Shown here: positions 47,971 through 59,906 of the stretch, in pieces
How the letters are laid out: each line of letters opens with the position of its first letter
How positions within the stretch are numbered: position 1 is the first letter of the stretch
Source: Phytopythium helicoides
Lineage: Eukaryota > Oomycota > Peronosporomycetes > Pythiales > Pythiaceae
DNA length: 64,000 nt
Assembly: GCA_024867545.1 (NCBI GenBank)
Contig: JANFNE010000059.1
Span: 186,001 to 250,000 of the forward strand
Direction of reading: 5' to 3'
The notes under the pieces: generated by a model
Databases searched by the model: none
The model's input: the letters and a program-made list of their open reading frames with translations, nothing else
Told to the model about the DNA's origin: nothing
Position numbers and translations under genes: made by a program

Positions 47971-50900
47971 CTACTCGGAAGGAACAACCTTGCTGGATGG
48001 CGGCGCACGGACCTTGACTCGCTTTGGAGCCAGTTGATTTAGCTCAGTACCTGTCGGAATGTCAACAATACCTTGCTCCAGTGGCAACTCCAGCGAAGGG
48101 TGATGTCCTGCACCTTGCTCGTGATCTGCTGTTGGCTCGGTTGCCGCTTCAGTCGAGTCTTTTTCCTCTGCATGTTCTTCAGTGTGAGCATTCTCGTCTA
48201 CGAGATCCGGTAGTACTTGCTCCATTTTACGTCTGTACTTCTTGTCGTGTCGACAGCCCTCGCGGTGCCGGTGGCGCTTCTTGCGGTGGCGTCGATGTAC
48301 ATAATCGCTTGACTCGTCGTCGCTTCCACCCTTGCTCTTCAAGCAGTCTTCCTCTTTAGTCGTTCGGGTGGCGATGTGCGCTGAAACCCTCACCCATTTA
48401 CCTTCTGCTCGATGTACGAGGCTACCGCTGTCCGTTCTGCCCAATAACGCGTCACTGGTCTCTACGTCTGTCTGCGTTTCTTGGTGGCATTGCGTGAGCG
48501 CACGATGGGCTTCAAAGGCTCGCCTGCGTGCTCGCCGCATTCGAAATCGATGAATATAACCTCGAACAACTGAGTCAACCAGCATTCGTGCGACTTTGGA
48601 TCGAAAGATGAAGATTTGCTTGACGCGGTCGCGTTGCTGTTCATATGGAAGTGACCGAATTCCCATTTGGTGGATGCAAATAATGCGGAGCAGCTCATTA
48701 AAGTACGGCCGTCGCCTTGCCTCGCGCGCACACTCTAACTGAGCTTGTGCTTGGGCGCGAATTTGAAGAAAAGCTGAGCGCTGTGCTTTCACATCGACGC
48801 GAAGTCCTGGTGGCAACTCGGCCAAAAAACTTGGCAGCTGCCAAAGTGGGAAGACGCCGTTCCCATGCTTGTCAAAGCGCATGAAAACCTCACGATACGT
48901 CTCAAAGTCTAGTGGTGATATAGAGCACACATCACTTTTCAAATAGCAGCTGCGAAAGTTCTCAAGGATCACGGCAATGAACAGATTGAGGAACACAAAT
49001 ACGACGGTAGTCACATACGTGACGAAGAATAGAGCCGCGGTCGACGAATTACCGCAGTCTGAGTAGCTTGATCCGGAGGAGTCAACCATCTCGACACAAA
49101 AAGGCGTTTCCGACATGCAATCGGTCATAGTCAAATGCCAGTCGTCACCCGACATAATCTGGAAGAGCAGCATGATTGACGAGCCAAAAGTGCGAAAATT
49201 CGAGAAATGATTCATAGCCGGTCCGAAACGAACTCCACCGAATAGCTGGCGCGCAATGGTAGCAAAAATAAAGAATATGAGGAACATGAGGAAGAAGATC
49301 TGTCCTATCGGTCGTAGTGATGCACGGAACGTCTGGAAGACCGTGTACACACCTCGATTAAGATTGACAAATCGCAGAACGCGCATCATGCGAAAGATCC
49401 TCCCTGCTTGAATAATGGAGTGGTATCCGGTTGCAAAGAAATAGGCAACGAGCGATCCCGATAGAATCAATACTTCAAAAGCCCCATTTGGCTGCAGTAT
49501 GTAGTACTGCCGCAATCCTATGCATTTTAGCGCTGCCTCAAGGGAGAAGATCACGAGGAAGATGATTTCGATAATCGTGAAGGATGCAGACGACTCAGTC
49601 TTTGCACTAGGGCTCACTAAAAGCAGCAAAACATTCAGCAAAATCGCAACCGAGACTCCTGCGGTAAAGTAGGGGTGCTGACACAAATCGTAGATCTTGT
49701 TCTGCCACCTTGAATGAGGTCGAGGGACTCGTTTGAGCGGCTTGAGCAGCAAGATGAACTTTTCGAGGTCAACCCATGTCTTTTGGCTCTCAGTCAATAT
49801 TGCTGTTCCGTTGTTACGCTGGAACTGCTCCACAAGAACACCCACAAACAGCCGGATAACGAACAACGCACCGATGTAGACGTACAGAATAAAGAATGCT
49901 GCATACTCGGTCGAATGATCTGTCACCGGCTGGAGGCCCTTGCCAACTATATCCATGGCTGCGAATGTCTTGTCAATCCACTTGAGCGACGTCATTTCTA
50001 AAAGAGCGAGGCATCCAGCACCGACATTATCAAACGAGAAGCGTGCGTTCGCCCAAACGCGAGGAACGAGGATAGCACCGCCAGGTACTCCTTTCGCTGC
50101 CGCTTCTTGAAGAGCGAGAGCACCATCAGGGGTTACTTCAAAGAACCCCACACATTCGCTTTCAGTAGCAATGCCCGAATCGTTGCAGGAGTACAGCTTG
50201 CCTGCAAACAATGACCGACCGACTACACTGAAAATGATGTAGACGATCAAGCAAACGGCTAAGACATTGCCGACTTGGGGGAGCGACTGAGCCACCGCAC
50301 TCAAAATTGCTTTCATCTCACTGTTCTTGTTGAGCATGCGAAGGGGCCGTAGCACACGCCCCGCGCGAAACACGCGCGCCGCCGAAATAGATGGATTCAC
50401 GGCTGATATGATCTCATCTGCTATCGTCAGAATCAATAGAGCAAAGTCAAGCTGGTTCCACTTGCTTTCCATGTACGCCTGCCGTGGCACATACCCAAGT
50501 TTTTCATCACTGTGGAAGATGGTGACGCGCAGGTAATCAAATCCAAACCCGGAAGCACCAATTTTGACTATGAATTCGATGACGAGAGCCACGAGTACAA
50601 CTCGGTTTGTCACTTTGAGGCCACGTGTGAACTCTGCTGACGGTGGATTGGCACTCATCTGTGGGTGTGGATCATCCAACACAAGACAAATACAACTGAC
50701 CAGAATCATTAGCTGCACAAATCTAGAGAACCACTCGTTGGTGGCGAGTAATGTGCACAGATGAGCCCAGCGATCCGCTAACTCCTCGCCAAAAGGCAAG
50801 CATGATAGCAGCATTCTTGATTTGCTTCGATAGCTCATTCCAGGATGACGGTACCTCCCACTTGATCCACCTAGGTTGCCAAGATTTTCACTGCCAGAGC

Positions 50901-53760
50901 ATGTGTCATTCCCTGTTGGCTGCCCCTGGTGGTGATCATCTAACCCAAGAAACATGCGTAACTTGACGTTGCTGACATTATCCAGCTGTTCCATCTCTCC
51001 AAACGCTCGCACACCAACTTCCTCGATTTTTTCGTAGATGTCGAGCTCTTTGGGAACAGCGATAATTTGTGCAAGCTGCAACTGATAGGCTTCTTCATCC
51101 GAGATCGAAAAGTTTTCGAGAATTACGGCAATGAAAAGGTTCAGCAGCACATACTGGCCAAAAACAAAGTTGATGATAAGGAATGGAACCATGAACCAAT
51201 GTGGGTTGGTCGAGTTAACGGCATCGTAGGCAATACTTGACCATTGATCACCAGTTGTGACCTGTAGTAGCGTCAGGAAGGATCGCCCAAAGGTGTCAAA
51301 ATTCCAGCGTGGAACGTCATCACCATTTACGAGGTGGCCACCACCAAATATCTGCATCCCGATGATACTGTTGATGATTTGGAAGAGCAACATAAAGACC
51401 ACGACATCTACAACTCCACGACTCGATTTCATTATGGACTCGATGAGCTTTCTTGTGCCTTCGTATTTCATCATGAGTCGACCAACACGTAAAGTTCGAA
51501 GTGAAGATGCGGAGTGCAGTCCCGAATAACCGGACGAGCTGGCATTATTGAGCACAATGTTGACGGTCGTGCAAAGAACTACGATCATGTCGAAAGCGCG
51601 CTCCGTGCTGCGTAAGTAATTGCGAACACCGTGCATGGCTACGATACGCAGCACCATCTCAAGAAAGAAGATCGCGCCAAAGAGATATTCAGTCACTGAC
51701 AACAGAGATGCCACGGTGCTGCTCATCCCTTCGTATTCTATCAGCAGAAAGAGGGTGTTGACAAAGATGCAAACCGTAATCACATCATCGAACTTCTTCG
51801 ACAGCACAACGCGTTGGAAAACGAAGAAGAACTTGTTTGTTGCTTCGCTTGAATCCTTTTCCCGGTTTATTGATGCGAGTACAAGTGCATCAGTTGAGGC
51901 TGTCACTTGAGGGGATGCTAAATCGATAAATGCTGGTAATTTCATGATTGCTGCACTGTCACTGACAGGTATGGCTCCTTCTCTCTCTAGCAATAATTGA
52001 GCGGTAGTAGTGTCTGCTGCAGTGTTGAGCAACAGCATCGGATCCGCGGCCAGCGCACCTGCAATTTGTTCAACAGGAAATGTTCCAGTAGGGTAGTTTT
52101 CTAGTGGGAACCCGTTCTGAATGAGATGAATTGTTGTATCGACTGTGACATTCCTCAGAGACTGCCACAGATGTGAGCGCCTGAGTATCACGCCTTTTTT
52201 TAGAGTATTGCTAGGGGAAGTTGTTGTGGAGGCTGGGGCACTCGTCGGCCGAACCTTGGGCGGCTTTCGATAACCTTTATTGGCAATAACTAATGCTGAA
52301 GTTGCTGTTGGCTCAGGTAGATCTGCGGTCGTTGAAGATAACGCTTTATGATCATCTTCTTCAAGTGTGTCTAAGCCTGTTGCAGCTGCGTCCGCAACAG
52401 TATTCATATCCGCGCTCCCCTTGCGCTCGGAAGCTAAGATACTTTCCTCAAGAACAAGAGTGGCACCCATGATCATGTTGACGTGCGTTTCTTCAACAGA
52501 TGGATCCATCTTGCACATACTGTGCGCTTTGGGATCGTGTGTTTCGTCGTCAACAGTAAAATTCATGAAGGCAGTCGTGATCACAGCGACGAATAAATTC
52601 ACGACCAGAAAGACCATGGAGCCGACAATCGCGGCAAAAAAGAGGATACTAGCAACCGATGTGGCTTCTACAACGGGCTCCATTATGTCAGTAACCCACC
52701 CATCTTGTGCTACGACAAGGAAGACGAGAAACAGAGAGCGCCAGCCCAAGTCAAAGTTGATGTTTTTGGTTGGAGACCCACCTTCATAACAAAATTGATT
52801 GTTTGCTGCACAGCTGGAGTTAGACGCACAAAACACTCGAGGAAGTGCTGTAAGTACTGCTGATCCGTTTGCTGTGTTACTTGTGACCTCGATCGCGCAT
52901 TGACTGTCGTATGCACCATTGTAAGCCTCATAACCGAAGATGGAGAATGCAAGGAGCCCAAAGAGTGATAATGTGCCAACGTTGGCGAGGAACGGCACTG
53001 CTCGCAAAAGGGCCTTGAGAATGCGGCGTAAACCAGAGTACAGCGTCAGGCTACGCACAGTCTTGAGACCTCGTAGGACTTTCCATCTGCTCGAAGACCC
53101 TTCGAGATGTGACACGAGGCTCATCAGCAGCAATATCACGTTAACAATCCGAAACCGGGACTTGCGAAAGTATGAAGAAGGAGAACTGAACAACCCGAAT
53201 GCGAGTGATCGGACCACAACTTCAAGGAGTAACAGCAGCGTACAGATCACATCGAAACGCTGGTAAGGCTGCGCCAGACTCGTACTCGTTATCCATAGCC
53301 AATACAACGATGTCGATAAGTACCACCAAGTAGACGGCCAGTCGGAACCAGTTACTCTTGACAATTAGTCGAGTTGATTTGCGAGATTGACAAGCCACGG
53401 CGGCTCTTGATTGCTGTCATTGATCGGGACCAACATTTCGTTTGGCTTTTTTTTGTTTGTTGTCGACGATCCATTGTTGTCTGGGTTTTCAGCTGTTGCT
53501 GCTGACTCTGTCTTGTGTGACCGATGATGTCCGAGGTACTTGGATCCGAATTTTCGCAGCCTGCTAAGCTCTGACTGTGACAATACTGTCTCGACCACAC
53601 CCGAAGACTGGCTGAGCACAAGTGAAGTGCGTCGCAAGAGCAAATCCTCTTCTGCTGAGAGCGAAATACTTTTCCTGGTTCTGCTGCTTACTGTGATGAT
53701 CCTCCTCGCTCGGGGTGACGAGCCCTTTGGGGTTGCTGGAGCTGTCGCTAGCTCCGACAT
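47971..53760 (-). CDS. Four-domain voltage-gated cation channel alpha subunit (Cav/Nav-like)
   Basis: About 1,900 residues. Four repeats of six helices are visible, with S4 charge ladders: repeat III ARVFRAGRVLRPLRML, repeat IV AGRIFRMMRVLRF. Pore loops: I VVAQDGW (Asp at 52702-52704), II TTGDQW (51247-51249), III EMTSLKW (Leu at 49984-49986), IV MSGDDW (49144-49146). The ring is therefore D-D-L-D, neither EEEE (Ca), DEKA (Na) nor EEKE (NALCN). The C-terminus has an EF-hand-like segment (YREVFMRFDKHGNGVFPLWQ), an IQ-like RGYIHRFRMRRARRR and a His/Arg/Lys-rich tail. From 53760 the frame hits TAA at 53365-53367. S1 of repeat I (WFRLAVYLVVLIDIVVLAMD) is in another frame for about 100 bp, after which the first frame resumes. 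This means two compensating indels, unmodelled splicing or assembly error. Confidence 0.85.
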
Positions 53761-53963
53761 GAGTCCGAGTCATCAACTTTGCTGCTCTCCGCTCGTTCAA
53801 ACAGCATCAAAATTGCAACGCCCACGCGATCACGCACGCTATATTGGGATCTGCTATTCTGGTTGTTTGCCAGGAGCTGAGTTCAAAGTGCACAACTCAC
53901 CACACCGAAAAGAGAAAGTGGTTCAAAACGCACAGAAAATATATTCGTCTATGATTCTTGTTT

Positions 53964-56900
53964 CTACTGCTTGCCTGCGGCGCTTGCAACAAAGTCCTTG
54001 GCGAGCTGCTGCACGTGCGTGACGCCGTCGTCATCGCCGTGGGTCTGCTCGAACTGCAGGAACTTCTTGAACCAGAACTTCATCTTCTTGGCGGAAAAGT
54101 CCATCGCCAGCAGCCTTTCAAACAGCGCACGCACACGAGCAACACCATCGTTGTCGCCAGCGCTGAACTTGATCTCCTTGTCGACGTACACGTTCCATAG
54201 GTCCACACGCTTAGGGTAGTTGCTCAGGATGCCCTCAAAGATCGTGCGCGCCTTGTCCAGCTCGCCACTTTCATACATCAGCTGTCCGTACTTGAGGATG
54301 ACAGGCAGGTGCTTGTGCGCCGCCAGACTCTGCAGCGAACGCTGAAGCGTCTCCGCCGCCTTGCCTAGCTGCTTCGTCGTGTTCACGTAGAACTGCAGTG
54401 CACGCAGCCACGTCTGCTTGCTCTTCCGGAACTTCTTCTGCATGGTTGCAAGTGTCTGTTCGGCGTCCTCGATCTCGTTGGAGCGCGCGTATAAATCCAC
54501 CAGGTGCAGGTACACGCGCTTGGGGTGGTTCACTTGCAGAGCACTGTTGAACACGCGCATGAAGCTCGCGTCGTCACCGAAGTCGTGCTCCAGGTTCATG
54601 TATGCCATCCACACGTTCAGCTTCTCCTTTTCATCACGGAACGATACGGCCGACGTCGCGCGAACGGCAACATCACGCGCGAGGGCAACCTCAGTCAGCG
54701 ACACGTGGAAGGCCATGTACTGGATCCACAAGAACGAGCTGTGCGGGGAGGCAGCAAGCAGACGCTCGTAGTCGCTAGCGCTCTGAGGCACAGCGTCGTT
54801 GTTCGCTAAAGCCTTCTCACGAAGCGCAATCCACTCGTCATTCTGCTTGGACTTCTTGGCAGCCGCCTTGGTCGGTGCTTCCGCATCCTCCTCATCGCTG
54901 TCGTCGTCCGACGACGCGGCGTCATTCTTCGTGTCGAGCACGTTAGCAAAACCGTCCCAAGTAAACTCAACCGGAGCTGCCTGAGTTTCCTCTTCGTCAT
55001 CGGTTTCAGTCTCCGAAGAGCTAGCTTCATCGACCTCCATGGGCACAGGGTCCGACTTCGACGCGGACTTGGGAGCCGACTTCTTGGGCTTAGGAGCTTC
55101 CGCCTCCTCTTCGTCAACTTCCATCGGCTCGGCTTCTTGCTCCTCGTCGCTGGTCTCCTCCTCTTCGCCATCATCATCCTCTTCCTCCGAGCTGCTCTCC
55201 TCGCCTTCGAAGTAGGACGGCTTAAGACCAAATGACACACGACGGTCCTCGATCTTCAGAATCTTCGCCTTGACGTAGTCACCAGCAGCAAAAATCTGGT
55301 CGAGCGACTGAGTGACACGCTCGTCGGCAATCTCCGAAATATGACACAAACCACTGATGGCGCTCTTGTCGATCTTCACGAACACGCCGTAGGGCTGGAT
55401 CTTCGTGATCGTACCCTTGACGGTCATACCCTCGCTCAGATCACTCCACTTGAGCAGTGACACATCCTCCGACACAACCGAAGCCTTCAGACTGATCTCA
55501 AGACCACGATCCGACTTCTTGGTGACGCGGCCAGCCACAAGTTTGCCCGCAGGGAACTCGGTAATTGGGTCCTTGACGAACTTGTCGCTGAGCTCACGGA
55601 GCAGCACGCGCGCAGTCGTGGTACGGTCTAGGCGCACGAAGCAGCCACCCGCGTTGGTTGAAGCCACGATGGCAGTGACCAAGTCACCAACGTTCAGCTC
55701 CTTGGCAGCCTCTGCCTTCTTTTGGGCTGTGATGTACGCCTTGGGGTCCTCCAACGCATCCTCGCGCAGCGATAGATCAATCGATGATGACATCACCGAA
55801 AGCACAGCACAGCGCACTGCCTTTCCATTGGTCGCGAACTCCGGCAGCTCATGCATGGCATTCTTCCACTTCGTTGGCGGTAGGAGTTCAGTCACACACA
55901 CACGACCGTACAAGTGCGACGCCAACTGAACCATGACAGCGGGAGCCTTCAAAGTTGACACCTTTGTGCTGATGATACCAACCACGACGCTACCAGGCTT
56001 CAGCGTCTTTGCCGTAAGCATTGACGAACGCACGAGCGAGGCATCGACTTCCTGCTTGTCTTCATCTGCGCTAAGCACATATGCCTTCACATGCTTGCCA
56101 ACAGGGAAGTGCTCGCGGAAGTTGTCGACCACATCCACGTCGTTCGACAGTTCAACACTGCTGACGTAAGCCTCCACACGGTGGCTCAAGCGAATGGTCA
56201 GACCACCCGTATGGTGATTAGTGACTACACCCTCAACCGCTGATCCCTCCTGAAGCAACGCGCGGCCAGCAGTATTTTCCAGCCACTCAGCACGAACAAA
56301 CGAGCGTCCTTCATCCTCGCCCTCGGTGTCAGCAGCCCGAAGAGAAAGGTACACGGAGTGGAAAACAGCCGGGTTTTTCTCACTCACAGGCTTGAGCTTA
56401 TTGGCACCCTTGGCAACGACAGCAATGACACGGCCAGTGACAACATCCTTGACATTGTACTTGTCAAACGGGTGACGAACCGAGCCCGAGACGACGTGCT
56501 CATCAACATCAACGATCGATACCGTCGTAAATACCTTGCCACCCTTCTTCTTGTCAGTGTTCAGGCGGATCTCCATGGCCGACTCCTTGATACTAACAAT
56601 TCGGCCGGTGACCGACTTGCCAACCACAATGTCGCTCACCGAATACTCGGGGAGACCCTCCGTGCTGTTCGCACCACCAGACTTCTTCGATTTGGAGGGC
56701 AGGACCTCCTCCGGCTCATGCGCAAGGAGCGCCAGCTCCTGGAACGGAGTAAACACCGACGACTTCAGTGAGGGAGACATCACGCGGGCATTGAGAGTGC
56801 TGCCAACAGTAATTCCCAGACCCTCGGCCGTGGATGACGGCGACCAGAAGTCGCACAGCTGCACAATCGCCAGCTGGGAGTTGTCACCGTCAGCAATCGA

Positions 56901-59900
56901 TCCCACGACGTACTTCTGGTTCGCTCCGATAGCCACAACTTTGACGTTCTCGACCTTGGCCCCAACCGAGCGGCGGTTCTTCTGCGACTTCTTCCGGTTC
57001 TTGCTCCCTGCGACCTTGACCAGCGTTTCGTCAACCGAACCGTAGTACACACGCTTCTCAAAGTCGTAGTCGGTCGCTACAAGCTTCACGCGGCTGCCCT
57101 CCTCCCAATCTTCATCTGCCTCGCTCGTCGGGACAATAACAGTCGCGGTCTCGTCGCCGACCTCAACCGAAAAGACGGCACCGTAAGGACGAAGACCCAG
57201 GAACTCTCCCTTTTCAGCCTTTCCGACAAGGAGAGATCCTTCCGACAGACCGGCGGCATGCGAAGCCTGGGACACATAGGCCTCAAAGAACGCAGGGGTC
57301 ACCAGATTCTCCGGGCGAGTGAAGTTTCTGCGTTCGTGGAAACCGACAACAAATTGCTGCTTGTCATTGTCAACCTTCTCGACGTGGCACACAACGGTCT
57401 CGCCGGTCTCGAACATGCCGTCCTCCACCTCCGTCAGGTACTTCTTCGACAAGAACGACTTCGGCGCGACAGCGACCAGATTGTTCAGGAATTTGACAAA
57501 GACACCCTTGTTCGCGTTCACAGACGCGATGAAGCCAACCAATGTCGCGTTGGGCTTGACATCAGCGAACACCTTGGGGAGAATCGCTGAGTGGTTCTTA
57601 GCGACGAGAGACATTAGCAGCGGCTTCATGGAGAAGGTCACGACGCCATCCTTGGCCTGCGAGATAGCAAGCACTGGCGTGTCGATGGCTTCGCCAGCAG
57701 AGTACTTGCTGGCAATAGCGTCCACTAGCGCCGTCTGGCGAGGAAAGTCAGTCAACTGGACAAAAGGAAGAACACCATCCATGCCATCCGCCGTCTCGAC
57801 GCGGAAGCAGGAGCTTTCAACGTTGACGATCTTCAGGTTCTTGAACGTCTGCCCGACAACATCAGGGGTCTCGCCCGTCGACGTAATGGGGTCTGAGGAG
57901 GCCGGCACTGCCTTCGTCGAAGTGGCCGTAGTGTTGAACGAAAGCGCAAGGCGCTTCTTGTTCACATCACAACGAGTCACACAGACCTTGACAACCTGGC
58001 CAACGACATAAGCCTCCTCGAGGTTGGTCACACCAGCCTGACGCAGCACGGCGGCGGGCACAAGGCCATAGACGTTGTTGTAGAAGTTCACGACAACGCC
58101 ATACTCGGCAATCTTGGTGATAAAACCATGGGTAATAAAGCCCATCTTGGCATCTTCATAAGAAGCGAGAACCGGCAAGTCGGACGACACCAATGCCTTC
58201 TTCATCGTCAGGTATGTCTTCTTGGTCTCAAGATCAACACGAAGCACGCGCGTCTCAATCGTGCGTCCGACCTGGTACTTGCCGCTGGTGTCGGCCTTGT
58301 TCTTCTTGTTCGACTTCTTGAGCGACACAAACGGCGGAACGTGGTTACTCTGAACCACAGCGCGCACACCCTCGCCGATCTCAACCATGATTCCCCACGA
58401 GTCAATCGCGAGAATCTTGCCGCTAACCTTCTTTCCAGGCGTCAGGTCCTTGTGGCGCAAGACGGCCTGGCTGAGCGACGATTGCTTGCAGCTCACCATT
58501 ACCATTCCGTCAAACGGAGCAAAACCAATCACGCGGCACTTGATGGACTCGCCGACCTTGAACTTCTTCTCGATTTTGTCAATGTGGTCGTCTGTCACAT
58601 TCGAGATATGCACGTACGCGGGGGAAAAGGACTTCCAGGAGGTCTTGGCGCTGCTGTCGCCCTCCATATCCTCGTCCTCATCGCTCTTCTTGGCCTCCAT
58701 CGACAAAAGCATGCCGATCTTGGGGTCTATACGCTCAATGGTCGCCTTCTCGACAATATCGCCAACTTCCAGACCAAAGTCCGGAACTTGCAAGTGCACC
58801 ACGTGCGGCGCCATCGATAGAGTGACTTGCTTGTTGATCGCGTCGATGCTGATGATACGCGCACGGCCCTTGAGACCCTTGCGGTAGGCGTCCTCCCAGC
58901 CCTGGCGGCACGGAAGGCTCATGTGGCTCTGCTCCACCGTGGCGGTGAAGAAAGTAAGGAAGTTGACACTGAGGCCGTTTGCGAGCACGTCCTCGACGCG
59001 AACGTTAAGCAGCATTCCGGGGACAAGCTGCTTTAGCGTGAACGAGTCGCCACGAGTGACAGCCTTGACAACCTGGCTGCGCTCGGGTGTGACGGTCGCC
59101 GTGTTCGTGTGTGTGTTCATCGAGACGACGCTGACTAGCAGCATCTGACCCTTGCGTACGCTGCCGCCAACACTCGGTAGGTCCTTGCGCGGAACAAAGG
59201 CATTCAGGCCGCGGATGCCGAAGTTCATGATGGCGCCGTGGTCCTCAACGGATGAAACCGACGCGTGCAGCGCCATGCCCTTGGTGACGGTCTGAGGCGA
59301 GAGCTCGGCGTGCACGAGCGACATGCGCAGCGACAGGTGCACCTGCTTGTGCTTGTTCTCCTTGGCCGTGCCGAGCACGACGCAGGGCACGAACTGGCCG
59401 ACCGAGAAGATGGCGCTGAGCGGCGGCAGCGCGTTCTCCTCGTCGACGTCCTCGTCCTCGTCGGCGGGCTTGCGCTGCTTCTTCTGCTTCTCTAGCTGCT
59501 GCTGGTGCGCGTGAAACTCGTCTGAGCACTCTGCGAGGCTGACGGTGCCCGTGAGCTTGTTGGGCAGGCTGACGAGCAGATCGTGGCCGTTGTTGACCTG
59601 GCGCACGACGCCTAGCAGCAGCATGCCCTTCTTGAGCGCCTTGAAGCTGACGACCGGCGCCTGCTTGGGCTTGCTGGGGGCTGCGTCCGCGTCCTTGTCC
59701 TTGTCGACGCGCGGCTTCTTGGGCTCTCGCTTGGGCTTCTTGTCGCCGCTCTTGGCCGCGCCGCCGGTCGTGGCCACGCCCTTCTTGCCGAAGAGCGCGT
59801 CCGTCGCGGCCGCGGGCTCTGCGTCCTCCTGGGCGCTCGACAGCTTGCGCTTCTTGGCGCCTGTGGCCGCAGGCTTCTTGCCTCGCGGGAAGCTCGAGGG

Positions 59901-59906
59901 CGCCAT
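53964..59906 (-). CDS. RRP5: rRNA biogenesis protein RRP5 (PDCD11/NFBP-like)
   Basis: 1,980 residues, single exon; yeast Rrp5 is 1,729 and human PDCD11 1,871. A basic Lys-rich N-terminus (nucleolar-type) is followed by about a dozen S1 RNA-binding repeats (for example GMTVKGTITKIQPYGVFVKI, ISGLCHISEIADE), a very acidic linker (~1570-1675; EESSSEEEDDDGEEEETSDE), and C-terminal HAT/TPR-like repeats (DYERLLAASPHSSFLWIQYM; RAKLNVW-type helices to KKFLQFEQTHGDDDGVTHV). RRP5 is a nucleolar factor needed for early pre-rRNA cleavages of both 40S and 60S pathways: the S1 part binds pre-rRNA and the HAT part recruits SSU processome components. The start at ATG 59906 (MAPSSFPRGKK) was chosen because the frame further upstream has no ATG. 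Confidence 0.93.
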   Translation of the reverse strand: MAPSSFPRGKKPAATGAKKRKLSSAQEDAEPAAATDALFGKKGVATTGGAAKSGDKKPKREPKKPRVDKDKDADAAPSKPKQAPVVSFKALKKGMLLLGVVRQVNNGHDLLVSLPNKLTGTVSLAECSDEFHAHQQQLEKQKKQRKPADEDEDVDEENALPPLSAIFSVGQFVPCVVLGTAKENKHKQVHLSLRMSLVHAELSPQTVTKGMALHASVSSVEDHGAIMNFGIRGLNAFVPRKDLPSVGGSVRKGQMLLVSVVSMNTHTNTATVTPERSQVVKAVTRGDSFTLKQLVPGMLLNVRVEDVLANGLSVNFLTFFTATVEQSHMSLPCRQGWEDAYRKGLKGRARIISIDAINKQVTLSMAPHVVHLQVPDFGLEVGDIVEKATIERIDPKIGMLLSMEAKKSDEDEDMEGDSSAKTSWKSFSPAYVHISNVTDDHIDKIEKKFKVGESIKCRVIGFAPFDGMVMVSCKQSSLSQAVLRHKDLTPGKKVSGKILAIDSWGIMVEIGEGVRAVVQSNHVPPFVSLKKSNKKNKADTSGKYQVGRTIETRVLRVDLETKKTYLTMKKALVSSDLPVLASYEDAKMGFITHGFITKIAEYGVVVNFYNNVYGLVPAAVLRQAGVTNLEEAYVVGQVVKVCVTRCDVNKKRLALSFNTTATSTKAVPASSDPITSTGETPDVVGQTFKNLKIVNVESSCFRVETADGMDGVLPFVQLTDFPRQTALVDAIASKYSAGEAIDTPVLAISQAKDGVVTFSMKPLLMSLVAKNHSAILPKVFADVKPNATLVGFIASVNANKGVFVKFLNNLVAVAPKSFLSKKYLTEVEDGMFETGETVVCHVEKVDNDKQQFVVGFHERRNFTRPENLVTPAFFEAYVSQASHAAGLSEGSLLVGKAEKGEFLGLRPYGAVFSVEVGDETATVIVPTSEADEDWEEGSRVKLVATDYDFEKRVYYGSVDETLVKVAGSKNRKKSQKNRRSVGAKVENVKVVAIGANQKYVVGSIADGDNSQLAIVQLCDFWSPSSTAEGLGITVGSTLNARVMSPSLKSSVFTPFQELALLAHEPEEVLPSKSKKSGGANSTEGLPEYSVSDIVVGKSVTGRIVSIKESAMEIRLNTDKKKGGKVFTTVSIVDVDEHVVSGSVRHPFDKYNVKDVVTGRVIAVVAKGANKLKPVSEKNPAVFHSVYLSLRAADTEGEDEGRSFVRAEWLENTAGRALLQEGSAVEGVVTNHHTGGLTIRLSHRVEAYVSSVELSNDVDVVDNFREHFPVGKHVKAYVLSADEDKQEVDASLVRSSMLTAKTLKPGSVVVGIISTKVSTLKAPAVMVQLASHLYGRVCVTELLPPTKWKNAMHELPEFATNGKAVRCAVLSVMSSSIDLSLREDALEDPKAYITAQKKAEAAKELNVGDLVTAIVASTNAGGCFVRLDRTTTARVLLRELSDKFVKDPITEFPAGKLVAGRVTKKSDRGLEISLKASVVSEDVSLLKWSDLSEGMTVKGTITKIQPYGVFVKIDKSAISGLCHISEIADERVTQSLDQIFAAGDYVKAKILKIEDRRVSFGLKPSYFEGEESSSEEEDDDGEEEETSDEEQEAEPMEVDEEEAEAPKPKKSAPKSASKSDPVPMEVDEASSSETETDDEEETQAAPVEFTWDGFANVLDTKNDAASSDDDSDEEDAEAPTKAAAKKSKQNDEWIALREKALANNDAVPQSASDYERLLAASPHSSFLWIQYMAFHVSLTEVALARDVAVRATSAVSFRDEKEKLNVWMAYMNLEHDFGDDASFMRVFNSALQVNHPKRVYLHLVDLYARSNEIEDAEQTLATMQKKFRKSKQTWLRALQFYVNTTKQLGKAAETLQRSLQSLAAHKHLPVILKYGQLMYESGELDKARTIFEGILSNYPKRVDLWNVYVDKEIKFSAGDNDGVARVRALFERLLAMDFSAKKMKFWFKKFLQFEQTHGDDDGVTHVQQLAKDFVASAAGKQ

